Below are positions 1 to 8,187 of a stretch of DNA of 64,000 bases, piece by piece. The notes beneath the pieces are model-generated. The model did not search any database. It saw only the letters and a program-made list of their open reading frames with translations, and had not been told where the DNA came from. Numbering within the stretch: position 1 is the first letter of the stretch; each line of letters begins with the position of its first letter. Source of the DNA: JANSWP01 sp041941305 (GTDB lineage Bacteria > Bacteroidota > Bacteroidia > Chitinophagales > Saprospiraceae); the NCBI GenBank assembly GCA_041941305.1, contig JBGTQJ010000006.1:1-64000 (forward strand). The letters run 5' to 3'. Made by a program: the position numbers and the translations under genes.

Positions 1-3
1 TGC

Positions 4-67
4 AAAAAATAACCTTCCTCAAAAAGATAAGCTACTTAATTTACAGAGTACTAAGAGGTTATTTTTT
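4..67 (+). terminator. Possible long-loop hairpin terminator
   Basis: A 12-bp perfect inverted repeat (AAAAAATAACCT at 4-15, its complement at 56-67) encloses a 40-nt loop, and the right arm ends in a T run. It may end a gene lying left of the window. The long loop makes it a weak call. Confidence 0.3.
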
Positions 68-181
68 CGGCACTATTATGGTTTGACCCCAAAGCCATTT
101 TTTAGAAGTGCAGATAGAACGTTATAGATATACAGTCCTTAATCGCATAAAAATTAGGCGTTAATAAGATGATAAAATTTT

Positions 182-214
182 AAGCTGACAACTGCAGTTG
201 TCAGCTTGTTTTTT
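182..214 (+). terminator. Perfect 26-bp palindrome with T tail
   Basis: Positions 182-207 form a perfect palindrome (AAGCTGACAACTG and its complement), followed by G and a run of T. This is the form of an intrinsic terminator on the plus strand. No gene is visible in the 180 bases before it, so it probably serves a transcript starting outside the window. Confidence 0.6.
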
Positions 215-421
215 TATAGAATTCTTCATTTCTCAAACCCATAACTCCAATCAAACCACAATTTTTTCTACATTTGAAAAAAAATGGTGCTATCTATTTA
301 AGCATTCCTGTTTGGGGATCTTGCCTTTGATCATCTTATACCACAACGGACTTTATTCTTTTTCATCCAAGGATCTATTGGGTGTATATCCAATGATTTC
401 TGGAAAACAAAATCATGTAAT

Positions 422-1063
422 ATGTTACTTACAGCTTCCTTTGTTGTGGCGGGTCTTATTGTTTTTTTAGCGATTTATTTAGGTGTAAAAACAGATGTGT
501 TAAAGGCTCCAGGTTCTAGTTCTGAAAGACCTTATAGTTTTGCGCGAACGCAATTGATGTGGTGGACGGTTATCATAGGAGGGAGCTTTATTGTGCTGTT
601 TGGCAAAACTGGAAATTATGATGTGTTCAATCAAAGCACTTTGATCCTATTGAGTATTGGAATGGTGACTACAGCCGGAGCCAGTATTATTGACGTAAAT
701 CAAATTCAAAAAACAGCGAACAGGCATCAAGATTTAAAATGCCGTGGACTCTTTTACGATATTTTGTCTGATGAAAATGGAATTAGCATGCACCGCTTTC
801 AGGCACTAATCTTCAACGTCTTATTTGGTCTTACTTTTATTGTAACCTTCTGGTCAACGGATGCTTTTCCTGAATTCAACAACGCCGAACTGGCATTGAT
901 GGGGGTGAGTTCTGGCACTTACCTGGCATTAAAAACCAATGAGAATACAAATACCGATGCAATGAACAAAGCACATGCTCAGCAAAATCCGACGCCTCCA
1001 ACGCCTACACCTCCCCCAAATCCGACGCCAACACCTACTCCATCTCCGACGCCTCAATCATAG
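422..1063 (+). CDS. Multi-pass membrane protein with Pro/Thr-rich tail, function unknown
   Basis: I do not recognise a named family. The 213-residue protein begins with a hydrophobic segment (residues 3-21) and has further likely membrane segments near 45-61, 73-90 and 126-146. A soluble stretch (about 91-125) contains a motif around FYDILSDENG followed by MHRFQ. The last 25 residues are almost only Pro and Thr with a few Asn, Ser and Gln, which suggests an extended linker or surface-exposed tail. The frame stays open upstream to a stop at 299 but offers no ATG, GTG or TTG there that fits better, so the ATG at 422 is chosen. It stands alone, with a hairpin behind it (1117-1178). Real gene: fairly sure. 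Function: unknown. Confidence 0.6.
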   Translation: MLLTASFVVAGLIVFLAIYLGVKTDVLKAPGSSSERPYSFARTQLMWWTVIIGGSFIVLFGKTGNYDVFNQSTLILLSIGMVTTAGASIIDVNQIQKTANRHQDLKCRGLFYDILSDENGISMHRFQALIFNVLFGLTFIVTFWSTDAFPEFNNAELALMGVSSGTYLALKTNENTNTDAMNKAHAQQNPTPPTPTPPPNPTPTPTPSPTPQS

Positions 1064-1116
1064 GGCTTAGCTGTGTTATTTCTATGCGTTTACGATGGGT
1101 GGGTTCAAAGTAGTTT

Positions 1117-1178
1117 AAAAATGGTTCAAAATGACTCCAGAAGAATATTTATTAACCTGCTCATTTTGAACCATTTTT
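1117..1178. terminator. 18-bp inverted repeat, likely terminator
   Basis: The arms 1117-1134 and 1161-1178 are perfect complements (core TGGTTCAAAATGA) with a 26-nt loop. It lies 50 bases after the membrane-protein gene, where a terminator is expected. The word GGTTCAAA also occurs just before the left arm, as in other word-type hairpins of this window. Confidence 0.5.
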
Positions 1179-1311
1179 GGTGTATGTTCATTTAGATTAT
1201 TCGTATTCACTTAAATGAACTTTTTCTGACAAAACGTTTTTCTTAAAAATGCAGGTTATTGGGTAGCGTTCATTTGCTCTTTATTTAATCATTCTTGAAA
1301 AGCATGCTTTC

Positions 1312-1704
1312 ATGAAAACTATTAAGCTTTATCGTCCAGTTGGGGTGAAGGAGTTGAAGTTAATTGAAGCTTCAAATTTTCAAAAATATCCCCCTAGACT
1401 GGAAGGGCAACCAATATTTTATCCTGTTCTCAATTTTGAGTATGCAGCTCAAATTGCAAAAGATTGGAATACCAAGGATGAATTTTCTGGTTATGCTGGA
1501 TTTGTTACAGCATTTGAAATTAGCGTTGGCTATATCTCAAGATTTAAAATACAGAATGTAGGCGGAAAAGGTTATGATGAACTATGGGTGCCTGCAGAAG
1601 AGTTGGAAGAATTCAATAACCAAATTATTGGCAGTATCATTGTTGAGGCTTCCTATTATGGGGAAAGATACAAAGGAAAAAGATCTGAAAATAGGCAAAT
1701 GTAG
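1312..1704 (+). CDS. ADP-ribosylation/crystallin J1-like small protein
   Basis: A 130-residue protein that matches, from memory, a widespread family usually annotated 'ADP-ribosylation/crystallin J1'. Hallmarks visible here are LYRPVG near the N-terminus, the PPRL...QPIFYPVLN segment (residues 27-43), the AKDWN stretch and the ELWVPAEELEEFN segment near 90-103. The name is historical: the protein is much shorter than ADP-ribosylglycohydrolases and no catalytic site of that class is evident. It is a single gene with no partner next to it, and there is a small inverted repeat (GTTCATTTA/TAAATGAAC, 1187-1220) upstream. The biochemical role is unknown. Confidence 0.65.
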   Translation: MKTIKLYRPVGVKELKLIEASNFQKYPPRLEGQPIFYPVLNFEYAAQIAKDWNTKDEFSGYAGFVTAFEISVGYISRFKIQNVGGKGYDELWVPAEELEEFNNQIIGSIIVEASYYGERYKGKRSENRQM

Positions 1705-1851
1705 CTTGTAGCATTTGTATACTATTTATCTCGTACAATAGATTGCTTTTCATCTTTTTAGTAAAACTTATGAACATAAACGCAAATTAGTCTTTCAAAA
1801 GCGAAAAACAGCTCGCCTAGTAAATCCTTCATGAAAACTTCAGCACCATAT

Positions 1852-2805
1852 TCAAAACCTATCATTTTCCTTTTGGAGCAGTCGCTCAAATCGTGCAGGT
1901 GGATCGATTTCAACCTGAATGCTATTTCCCGAAATCGGATGAATAAAACTCAATGTGCAAGCGCATAAAAAAAGTCCTTTTCCCAAAATGGTTTTTTGCT
2001 TCGCAGCATATAATTTATCTCCAACTATCAAATGCCCTAAATTATTCAAGTGAATTCTCAATTGGTGCGTACGCCCAGTGATGGGCTTTAATTTTACCAG
2101 GGAAAAATGTCCAAAAATTCTGGATGGTACCACTTTTATTCGTTCAAATTCTGTAATTGATTTTTTCCCGTCTATGGGTTCATCAATTCGACCCGATTCA
2201 GGTATTTTTCCATGAACAACTGCATAATAGACCTTGTCTACCTTACCTGCCTGAAAAGCTTTATTAATTTGGATTAAAGCCGTTTTTGTTTTTGCGAGCA
2301 TCACCAATCCTTTTGTCGGAACGTCCAAGCGGTGGGTGGCGACAGGGGAGGGCAAAGCATCTGTTTCTTTACTTTTTATATACTGCCCCTTAATGGCATT
2401 TTCGACGGTTTTATTTCGAGTTCCATTAACGGCAATTCCACCAGGTTTATTCACAATAATTAAATGAGCATCTTCGAATATCACTGGTAGTTCGATGTTG
2501 GGATTAGCCTTATGAACCTTATTTTCCTTCTTCCTGGTATTTTTCGATTTTTCAAGAGAAATGAAATCTCCATTTTTTACAAAATCACTTATTGAAGCAG
2601 GTTTTTTATTTAGAAAAAGTTGTTTCTCTTGAATGGCGTTTCGGACAGCGGTTTTACTACCTAGAATCGCTAAATTTCTAGCACAATAATCGACAATGTT
2701 GATCTTCCTGGACAAAGATTTTACTCGATGATTGATTGGATTTTTACTGAACCCAGGCATAAAGAATTTAACTTTTTTGATTAAAAGATATAAAAATTGA
2801 ATCAA
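1852..2805 (-). CDS. RluA-family pseudouridine synthase with S4 domain
   Basis: It isomerises uridine to pseudouridine in rRNA or tRNA; the exact target cannot be told from sequence. The N-terminal third carries an S4-type RNA-binding region (about residues 36-90). The catalytic RluA domain follows, with the signature HRLD in VATHRLDVPTKG near residue 158, where the Asp is the catalytic residue, and the late motif GRTHQLRIHL. The Met at residue 16 (codon at 2758-2760, MPGFSK) is a likelier start than the outermost one, because the extra 15 residues run into the space needed for the divergent promoter of the next gene. Length fits the S4-bearing RluB/RluC/RluD class. It stands alone. Confidence 0.85.
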   Translation of the reverse strand: MIQFLYLLIKKVKFFMPGFSKNPINHRVKSLSRKINIVDYCARNLAILGSKTAVRNAIQEKQLFLNKKPASISDFVKNGDFISLEKSKNTRKKENKVHKANPNIELPVIFEDAHLIIVNKPGGIAVNGTRNKTVENAIKGQYIKSKETDALPSPVATHRLDVPTKGLVMLAKTKTALIQINKAFQAGKVDKVYYAVVHGKIPESGRIDEPIDGKKSITEFERIKVVPSRIFGHFSLVKLKPITGRTHQLRIHLNNLGHLIVGDKLYAAKQKTILGKGLFLCACTLSFIHPISGNSIQVEIDPPARFERLLQKENDRF

Positions 2806-2811
2806 ATAAGT

Positions 2812-2819
2812 TACATTTG
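2812..2819 (+). promoter_or_regulatory. Putative -7 box TACATTTG
   Basis: TACATTTG fits the Bacteroidota -7 consensus TAnnTTTG and lies 18 bases before the ATG at 2837. No good -33 TTG was found at the usual spacing, so this is tentative. Confidence 0.35.
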
Positions 2820-2836
2820 TGTAAATTATTGATTTT

Positions 2837-3277
2837 ATGAAGACTCAGAACACCATCTATCTTTCTATTAAAATGCTTGGAAAACGCCGGGCAGTTATCA
2901 ATAAATTACCACTTCTACTCCCCGACAAATTTTACCAAGATCCAACTTTAAAAAACTTTCTCCACTTAGTTGTGACCCAACAAGTTGAACAATTCAATGC
3001 AAAAGCGGATCAGGAATCTATCCTGCCATTTTTAAGTCCAAGTGAGCTGGATGAAATGTCCACACACGGAAAAGTAACTTTTGGGCAATTGCATAATCCT
3101 GAAAAAGCGAATGTAGAAAAAGCCATTGAAACGGCCATACAAGCTTTTGAAGATGGTATTTATTTAGTGGTTATTGATGGAGAAAACAAGGAAGACATTT
3201 CTGAAAAGATTGACTTAAAAGATGTTGCTGAAGTGGTTTTTATTCGGTTGACTATGTTAGCCGGTTCAATTTGGTAA
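2837..3277 (+). CDS. Conserved protein of unknown function, first of a gene pair
   Basis: A 146-residue soluble protein without signal peptide. Its sequence pattern (N-terminal IYLSIKMLGKRRAVI, central ILPFLSPSEL, KVTFGQLHNPEKAN, and C-terminal EVVFIRLTMLAGSIW) is one I associate, without proof, with small proteins encoded beside DUF4132/MolR-like proteins. No such large gene is present here. The TAA at 3275-3277 is followed directly by the GTG of the next frame, so the two genes are almost certainly co-transcribed and perhaps translationally coupled. No catalytic motif can be named. A full-length open frame preceded by a plausible -7 box supports a real gene. Confidence 0.55.
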   Translation: MKTQNTIYLSIKMLGKRRAVINKLPLLLPDKFYQDPTLKNFLHLVVTQQVEQFNAKADQESILPFLSPSELDEMSTHGKVTFGQLHNPEKANVEKAIETAIQAFEDGIYLVVIDGENKEDISEKIDLKDVAEVVFIRLTMLAGSIW

Positions 3278-3685
3278 GTGTACAACTTATCAAAACAATT
3301 CGCTCAATATTTTGAAAAACAACAATTTAAAACCATGATTTCAAAAGAACAAGCTCGTACTTTTTTACAAAGCAAGGCAATTAAAAACCTTCGTCAGCAA
3401 CGACTTTCAAAAGTCAATAAACTTTCGGGTAATGCACGGCAGTTGGGGCGATTGATATTAAATGATGTATCAGCCGTAAAAGACGAAACATTGGCAGTAA
3501 ACACGATATATGTTCAGAAACTCAAGAAAGGCAACTTTTCTAAGTCCGATTATTTCCCTAATCCATTAACTCATGCATTTGAAAAGGAAACCGTACTCTC
3601 AATTTCAGAAGCGATGGCTTTATTCCTCAATTATTTTGAAGCATATTATTTGGTCTACTTTGATACCTTAACGGGTAGGACTTAA
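3278..3685 (+). CDS. Hypothetical protein, second of a gene pair
   Basis: Not recognised. A 135-residue, Lys-rich soluble protein (calculated basic by eye in its first half) with no signal peptide or membrane segment. The open frame begins with GTG at 3278, immediately after the stop of the upstream partner. An ATG at 3335 (residue 20, MISKEQ) is an alternative start, giving 116 residues and a 57-base gap. The C-terminal half has an aromatic cluster near residues 118-129 (NYFEAYYLVYFD). The tight coupling suggests that it works with the protein encoded at 2837-3277. Confidence 0.5.
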   Translation: MYNLSKQFAQYFEKQQFKTMISKEQARTFLQSKAIKNLRQQRLSKVNKLSGNARQLGRLILNDVSAVKDETLAVNTIYVQKLKKGNFSKSDYFPNPLTHAFEKETVLSISEAMALFLNYFEAYYLVYFDTLTGRT

Positions 3686-3782
3686 ACAATTTTCTTTATT
3701 TCCACATAAGATTTTTAAGACCAACATCGTTTCATATTTCCTTCACAACTAAATTCCCTGATGATTTTAGATAGAACGCTAC

Positions 3783-3828
3783 AAAAAAAGCGGCTCTCTC
3801 TGAGAACCGCCTTGGGGATCAAAGCCCC
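3783..3828. ncRNA. Two-hairpin structured element: leader or minus-strand terminator
   Basis: Two hairpins stand side by side: 3790-3810 (9-bp stem GCGGYTCTC with a 3-nt loop) and 3814-3828 (GGGG/CCCC stem). Read on the minus strand, the first is followed by seven T (3783-3789), a classic intrinsic terminator, yet no minus-strand gene ends here. Read on the plus strand, the pair sits 65-110 bases before the NlpC/P60 start and could be a structured 5' leader. Which reading is right cannot be decided from sequence alone. Confidence 0.35.
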
Positions 3829-3893
3829 ATTAACTAACCTTATATTTTATTATTAATTAATCTTAGCTTTAAGAGTCAGCAATCAACATCACT

Positions 3894-4460
3894 ATGCGCA
3901 GAAAAAAGCATTCCAAAAACCGGCCCACCACTACTTGGAACGAGCGGATTCAAATCTTGTTGTTCATTATAATTTGTTTTTATATGGCAACCTGTACCGC
4001 TTTTCAAAAAAAAGAAAGGCTCAAAAGTACACTGGGAACAACAACACATGCTGGCAAAAAAAGTGAACAACAGTTTAGAAGTGACATTGTTCGTTTTGCC
4101 AAAAAATATGAGGGTACTGATTACAAATATGCAGGCAAATCTCCCGATGGATTTGATTGTTCAGGCTTTACCCATTTTGTGTTGAAGAAATTTGGAATAG
4201 ACTTGCCATCTGTTTCCAGATCTCAAGAGGACAAAGGCAAAAAAATAGAATTGAAAGAAGCACGTCCAGGCGATTTGGTTTTTTTCAGACGCACCAAAAA
4301 GGGAAATGTTTTTCATGTCGGTTTGGTAGTTTCCAATAATGCTAAGGGCATCACCATGATTCACAGTTCTTCTACCCGAGGTATTGTGATTGATAATATT
4401 AACGAGAATAGATACTGGAATTCGAAAATCGCGAGTACCAGGAATGTGCTTAATGAATGA
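3894..4460 (+). CDS. NlpC/P60 family cell-wall hydrolase
   Basis: A predicted gamma-D-glutamyl-diamino acid endopeptidase that cuts peptidoglycan stem peptides. The first 35 residues hold a basic stretch and a hydrophobic segment ending ATCTAF, a signal peptide or possible lipoprotein signal (the Cys at residue 34 is preceded by Ala-Thr, not a perfect lipobox). The NlpC/P60 domain covers about residues 68-185. The catalytic Cys lies in DCSGF, the catalytic His in FHVGLV, and a third polar residue is offered by the His of IHSSSTRGI. At 188 residues it is a minimal enzyme without SH3 or LysM binding domains. It is the only gene in its unit and ends at a strong hairpin shared with the opposite-strand gene. 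Confidence 0.85.
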   Translation: MRRKKHSKNRPTTTWNERIQILLFIIICFYMATCTAFQKKERLKSTLGTTTHAGKKSEQQFRSDIVRFAKKYEGTDYKYAGKSPDGFDCSGFTHFVLKKFGIDLPSVSRSQEDKGKKIELKEARPGDLVFFRRTKKGNVFHVGLVVSNNAKGITMIHSSSTRGIVIDNINENRYWNSKIASTRNVLNE

Positions 4461-4465
4461 AAGCT

Positions 4466-4500
4466 TTGGATCACTTTGCTGTCAGAGCAAAGTGATCCAA
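4466..4500. terminator. 15-bp perfect hairpin between convergent genes
   Basis: Arms 4466-4480 and 4486-4500 (TTGGATCACTTTGCT and its complement) are perfect, with a 5-nt loop GTCAG. It fills the 44-base gap between the NlpC/P60 gene and the AsmA-like gene, which converge here, and can stop both transcripts. Confidence 0.7.
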
Positions 4501-4504
4501 AATA

Positions 4505-7081
4505 TCAACTATCCTCTCCCCAATCAATATACTCTTCATCATCGGGGTCGATCTCCTCCTCAAATTCCGGAATGTTTTCCATAGAATCTTCAATGACTTT
4601 AATATCTCCAAAAGCTCGAAGCAGCGCAGCTTTGATTTCTCGTTTGTGGTGGTCACTTTTACGAAAATCATTTTTGACTTGACGACGGGCATTTTTGTAA
4701 TCAAAATCATCAACTGTACCGTAGATATTATAGTAGAGGTTGAATAGCCCTTTCTTTTTGGCAGGGATGGGGCTGAGTTTAGGATCGTGGCGTTTGAGCT
4801 TGGTCATTATAACTTGTCCGGCATTGACGCGTAAGTTGTAATTGATGTCATTATTAAAGGTGTGATCTCCATTGATGGTCAGATTTAAGGCATTGCTTTG
4901 GACAAACATGGTGGGGATGTAAATGGTCTGATTTTTAACTTCCAGCCAGTTTTCGAGATTTACAAAACTGATATTTCTCAAATCCGGCAATTTTACATAG
5001 GATGAAAACTGCTCCAATAGTTTGAAGTTTTTCAATTCTCCATCGTGAATACCTATAGCTCCAAGTACATTCAGTTTGTCCATATCGAAATTTCCCTCTC
5101 TATCCCAATAAGCATTGATTGCCAGTTTGGCGTTCATATCTCCCCGTAGATGTCTGGATTGGAGAACTTCCTGACCAAAATTTCTGGACTGGCGAAAGAA
5201 CTCTTTAATATCAACTTCTTTTGCCACTAATCTTGCCTTCAGGTAGGGTTTGTTTTCGAAATACAAGGTACCGTCCAGGTCAAAACTTCCATTCATGCCA
5301 TTGGCCTTCCCTTCGATGATCATTTCATTGTTGTCAAATTCCAGTTTTCCTTTAAAGTCTCGTCCTTCGATTTGATCATAGGTAAACTGTTCAATATTAG
5401 CATTGAAATTGCCTTTGAATAAATTCGTTACCCGCTCGCGCTTTTGTGTATTTGCAACACGCAGGGAATCGTAAACTGTTTTTTTGACATCTCCTTCTTC
5501 CACACCTGCACCCGTCAGTTTTACGATTCTTTGAATATCCAGTTTTGGGGAATTCAATTCTGCCTGAAAACGCAATTCGGCTCGCTTGGAATTGTTTTCG
5601 TCGGCAAAAATTACGGGAAGGAGGTTGTGAAAGGTCCCTCCTAATTGAATTTCACTTCCAGCTCCATCTATTTTGATGTCTTCTATTGCTAACAAATTGT
5701 CTTTAAAAGTAAAGCTTCCTCGATCCACGATAATTTCTTCTTCATTTACCACGAGTGCTGCATCATCAAATTCAATTTGTCCACTCAAATTTACTCTGCC
5801 TACCCGGCTATTGCTTAGCATATCTTTGTATCGACCGTTAAGTGTAAAATCTTTTACCTCTATTTCACCACTACCGTTTGTAATAATGGGGCTATTAAAC
5901 AGCCCATATACCGAAGCTAAAGGGACTACGCCATTTATTTGAAAGTCAATGCGAGGATCGTCGAAATTGCTCATTTTGAGGTTCATGTCGATCAATTCCT
6001 GATTGAAATAACCTTTAAACCCTGGAATTTCCAAAGTAGAAGTTCGATTATTTCGATTTTGTCCATTTGAATAAAGGGCAGAAAAAGTCACATCCTTTAG
6101 GGAGTGTTCAAGGCGAGGGCTGGTGATGCTACCATTTTTCAAACCAAAGGAAACATCAATTGCTGGAAGGTCTTTGGGACCCAATTGCCCATTTACAGAT
6201 GCCTCAAAATGAAATTTCCCCTTGCTGCGAAAATGCTGGAAATCATTCAGGTATTGCTCTGGAAGCATACTGATGACAGATTCCAGATTGGCATTGTCAC
6301 TCGTGAATATCAAGTCGATGTCTGTCAGGTCTTCCAGGGTTTCAACAAATCCATCTACTTTGAAGCTATTATCGCCGATTAACATTTCTACCCGCTCCAA
6401 ATCATAAACCCCTGTTTTCAGATTTACAAAAATTTTGGCGTCGTAGCCAACTTTTGTCCTTGGAAGATATCGTGTGCGACCTATTTTTAAATAATGAGAT
6501 TTTAACTCAGCAGAACTTTCAAGGTTAAATTGCTCATCAGAGAATGCCCCTTCTACGGCTAGGTTTTTTATGTCTGTTTTAATATAGTGCTTTGCCTTGT
6601 CGTCATTGTAAACCAATGCAATGTTTTTCAGCCTGGCTTCATTGATTTCAATACCCACCTCTCCTGTTTCAGTTGTATCCTGGGATTCTACCAAAATATC
6701 ATAGTTTGCTTTGCCTTTCCTATCTATATGTACATTTAAGGCACCCTTTTTTACAATTACAGATTTTAGTTTTATTGTAGAACCCAGTAAACTGAAAAGA
6801 CCCAATTTGAAAGAGACTTCCTTTGCTTCCAACAGACTTTCCTCAAAAGCATCTTCCAAATAAACATCTTCTAAAGTGGCAGAAACGTTTGGAAAACTAG
6901 AAATGATAGATAGATCTGAGCTGCCAATACTCAATTCAGATTTGAGTTGTTTGTTTAATTCGGTAACCAACTTACTCACGATCTGGTCTTGGAAAACAGA
7001 AGCGATGATGGCGGAAAGGATTAACAAAACAACAATTCCAATACCCAGCCAGATGGCAATTTTTCGGATGATGTGATTCAT
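4505..7081 (-). CDS. AsmA-like inner-membrane protein
   Basis: An 858-residue protein with one N-terminal membrane anchor (about residues 8-28) followed by a very long periplasmic region rich in beta-strand, typical of the AsmA/YhdP/TamB group now linked to lipid transport between the two membranes. The N-terminal portion (about 1-120) fits the AsmA domain, and the region near 600-800 fits the AsmA C-terminal domain seen in Bacteroidota (FKLLEQFSSYVKLPDLRNI). The last 30 residues are strongly acidic (DDEEYIDWGEDS). It forms its own transcription unit, bordered by the terminator at 4466-4500. Family assignment rests on architecture and remembered patterns; the exact lipid and partners are unknown. 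Confidence 0.75.
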   Translation of the reverse strand: MNHIIRKIAIWLGIGIVVLLILSAIIASVFQDQIVSKLVTELNKQLKSELSIGSSDLSIISSFPNVSATLEDVYLEDAFEESLLEAKEVSFKLGLFSLLGSTIKLKSVIVKKGALNVHIDRKGKANYDILVESQDTTETGEVGIEINEARLKNIALVYNDDKAKHYIKTDIKNLAVEGAFSDEQFNLESSAELKSHYLKIGRTRYLPRTKVGYDAKIFVNLKTGVYDLERVEMLIGDNSFKVDGFVETLEDLTDIDLIFTSDNANLESVISMLPEQYLNDFQHFRSKGKFHFEASVNGQLGPKDLPAIDVSFGLKNGSITSPRLEHSLKDVTFSALYSNGQNRNNRTSTLEIPGFKGYFNQELIDMNLKMSNFDDPRIDFQINGVVPLASVYGLFNSPIITNGSGEIEVKDFTLNGRYKDMLSNSRVGRVNLSGQIEFDDAALVVNEEEIIVDRGSFTFKDNLLAIEDIKIDGAGSEIQLGGTFHNLLPVIFADENNSKRAELRFQAELNSPKLDIQRIVKLTGAGVEEGDVKKTVYDSLRVANTQKRERVTNLFKGNFNANIEQFTYDQIEGRDFKGKLEFDNNEMIIEGKANGMNGSFDLDGTLYFENKPYLKARLVAKEVDIKEFFRQSRNFGQEVLQSRHLRGDMNAKLAINAYWDREGNFDMDKLNVLGAIGIHDGELKNFKLLEQFSSYVKLPDLRNISFVNLENWLEVKNQTIYIPTMFVQSNALNLTINGDHTFNNDINYNLRVNAGQVIMTKLKRHDPKLSPIPAKKKGLFNLYYNIYGTVDDFDYKNARRQVKNDFRKSDHHKREIKAALLRAFGDIKVIEDSMENIPEFEEEIDPDDEEYIDWGEDS

Positions 7082-7194
7082 GACTATCGTGAAATTATGA
7101 GTGTTCGCAAAAGGAAGTTAAAGATAACGGAAAACAAAAAATCTAACGGTGGAATGACTGTCAATATTTTTTTGAAAAAATTATATGTTTCTAC

Positions 7195-7225
7195 TTGCAT
7201 CAAATAAAGAATAATTCTACTTTTG
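7195..7225 (+). promoter_or_regulatory. tRNA-Val promoter, TTG-N20-TACTTTTG
   Basis: TTG at 7195-7197 and TACTTTTG at 7218-7225 are 20 bases apart, matching the Bacteroidota sigma factor consensus (TTG, about 19-20 bases, TAnnTTTG). Transcription should start near 7230, just before the hairpin at 7228-7277 and tRNA-Val. Confidence 0.7.
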
Positions 7226-7227
7226 CG

Positions 7228-7277
7228 ACCGCTTTTCCCAATGGGACTCCTTCGGAGGAAAGAAAAGCGGTTTTTTA
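7228..7277 (+). ncRNA. Hairpin in the tRNA-Val leader, terminator-like
   Basis: ACCGCTTTT at 7228-7236 pairs with AAAAGCGGT at 7263-7271. A smaller hairpin (CTCC TTC GGAG) sits in the loop, and the outer stem is followed by TTTTT. It starts at the predicted transcription start and ends 11 bases before the tRNA. It could be a processing leader or an attenuator. Confidence 0.5.
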
Positions 7278-7287
7278 TTAGAGAAAA

Positions 7288-7362
7288 GGGCGATTAGCTC
7301 AGTTGGTTCAGAGCGCCTGGTTTACACCCAGGAGGTCGGGAGTTCGAATCTCTCATCGCCCA
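7288..7362 (+). tRNA. tRNA-Val (anticodon TAC)
   Basis: A full cloverleaf can be drawn. The acceptor stem GGGCGAT pairs with ATCGCCC (7355-7361) and the discriminator is A. The D arm follows TTAGCTCAGTTGG. The anticodon stem CCTGG/CCAGG has loop TTTACAC, giving anticodon TAC (Val). The T arm GGGAG/CTCTC encloses TTCGAAT. The 3' CCA is not encoded. A promoter precedes it and a strong terminator follows, so it is a single-gene unit. Confidence 0.95.
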
Positions 7363-7368
7363 CATTTC

Positions 7369-7408
7369 AAAAGCCTTCATGGATATATGTTCCATGGAGG
7401 CTTTTTGT
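7369..7408 (+). terminator. Terminator of tRNA-Val
   Basis: AAAAGCCTTCATGGA (7369-7383) pairs over 15 positions (one G-T) with TCCATGGAGGCTTTT (7391-7405) around a 7-nt loop, followed by more T. Confidence 0.8.
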
Positions 7409-7594
7409 TTATGTATAATCTTTTTCTAAAAACGAAACCAGGTTATACAGTTCTCCAGAAACTTTAAAGAGTATTAAATATTTTAATTCAAGTTACGAAC
7501 GCAACTTGTGGTAATTAATGTTTTCAGTTCTCAACTCGCTGGTGCTTTTTGCGGCTCTGGAGAGCTGCTGTATTTTTACAGAAAACTTAATGTC

Positions 7595-8146
7595 ATGCCT
7601 ACCTATATTGCAATTCTCAGAGGAATCAATGTAAGCGGAAAGAATAAAATCAAAATGGCAGCACTTAGGGAAGTTTTGCAACAACTGAATATTGAAAATG
7701 TACGGACTTACATTCAAAGTGGCAATATCATTTTCCAAAAAGAAGCAACGGATCATGGTGATTTAGAAGAAATGATACATCATACTATTTTTGAAAGTTT
7801 TGGATTGACAGTTCCAGTGATCATCAGAACAGAGAAAGAATGGCAGGAGACAATAGCCCAAAATCCCTTCCTCGAAAAAGGATACGACACTGGTAAGCAA
7901 TATTTTTTATTTCTCAAACAAAGCCCCGAAGAGGAGTATGTTGAAAAATTAAAAGTACAAGACTTTGGAGAAGATGAGTGGGTAGTGATTGGAAGAGCAC
8001 TGTACTTCTATTGTCCTGGTAGCTATGGTAAGACCAAGTTTTCCAATAACTTTTTTGAGAGAAAGTTAAAAGTGGGGGCTACTACACGAAACTGGAAAAC
8101 TGTGTATAAGTTAATGGAGATGGCAGCAGAACTTGCCAAGGATTGA
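7595..8146 (+). CDS. DUF1697 family protein
   Basis: A 183-residue cytoplasmic protein. The opening MPTYIAILRGINVSGKNKIKM and the segment TYIQSGNIIF (about residues 36-45) are the hallmark of DUF1697, a common but uncharacterised bacterial family of about 180 residues. The end (TTRNWKTVYKLMEMA) also fits the family pattern TxRNWxTV. The frame is open further upstream to a GTG at 7508, but the family begins at this Met, so the ATG at 7595 is chosen. It stands alone and converges with the TPR-like gene. No function is established. Confidence 0.85.
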   Translation: MPTYIAILRGINVSGKNKIKMAALREVLQQLNIENVRTYIQSGNIIFQKEATDHGDLEEMIHHTIFESFGLTVPVIIRTEKEWQETIAQNPFLEKGYDTGKQYFLFLKQSPEEEYVEKLKVQDFGEDEWVVIGRALYFYCPGSYGKTKFSNNFFERKLKVGATTRNWKTVYKLMEMAAELAKD

Positions 8147-8187
8147 CGAAGCGCATAGCTGGTATTCCTTCCAGTTGGGAACCAATC

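Noticed and set aside
1312..1704. ADP-ribosyltransferase toxin
   Set aside because: The family name is historical. There are no R-S-E or H-Y-E type catalytic motifs and no antitoxin partner.
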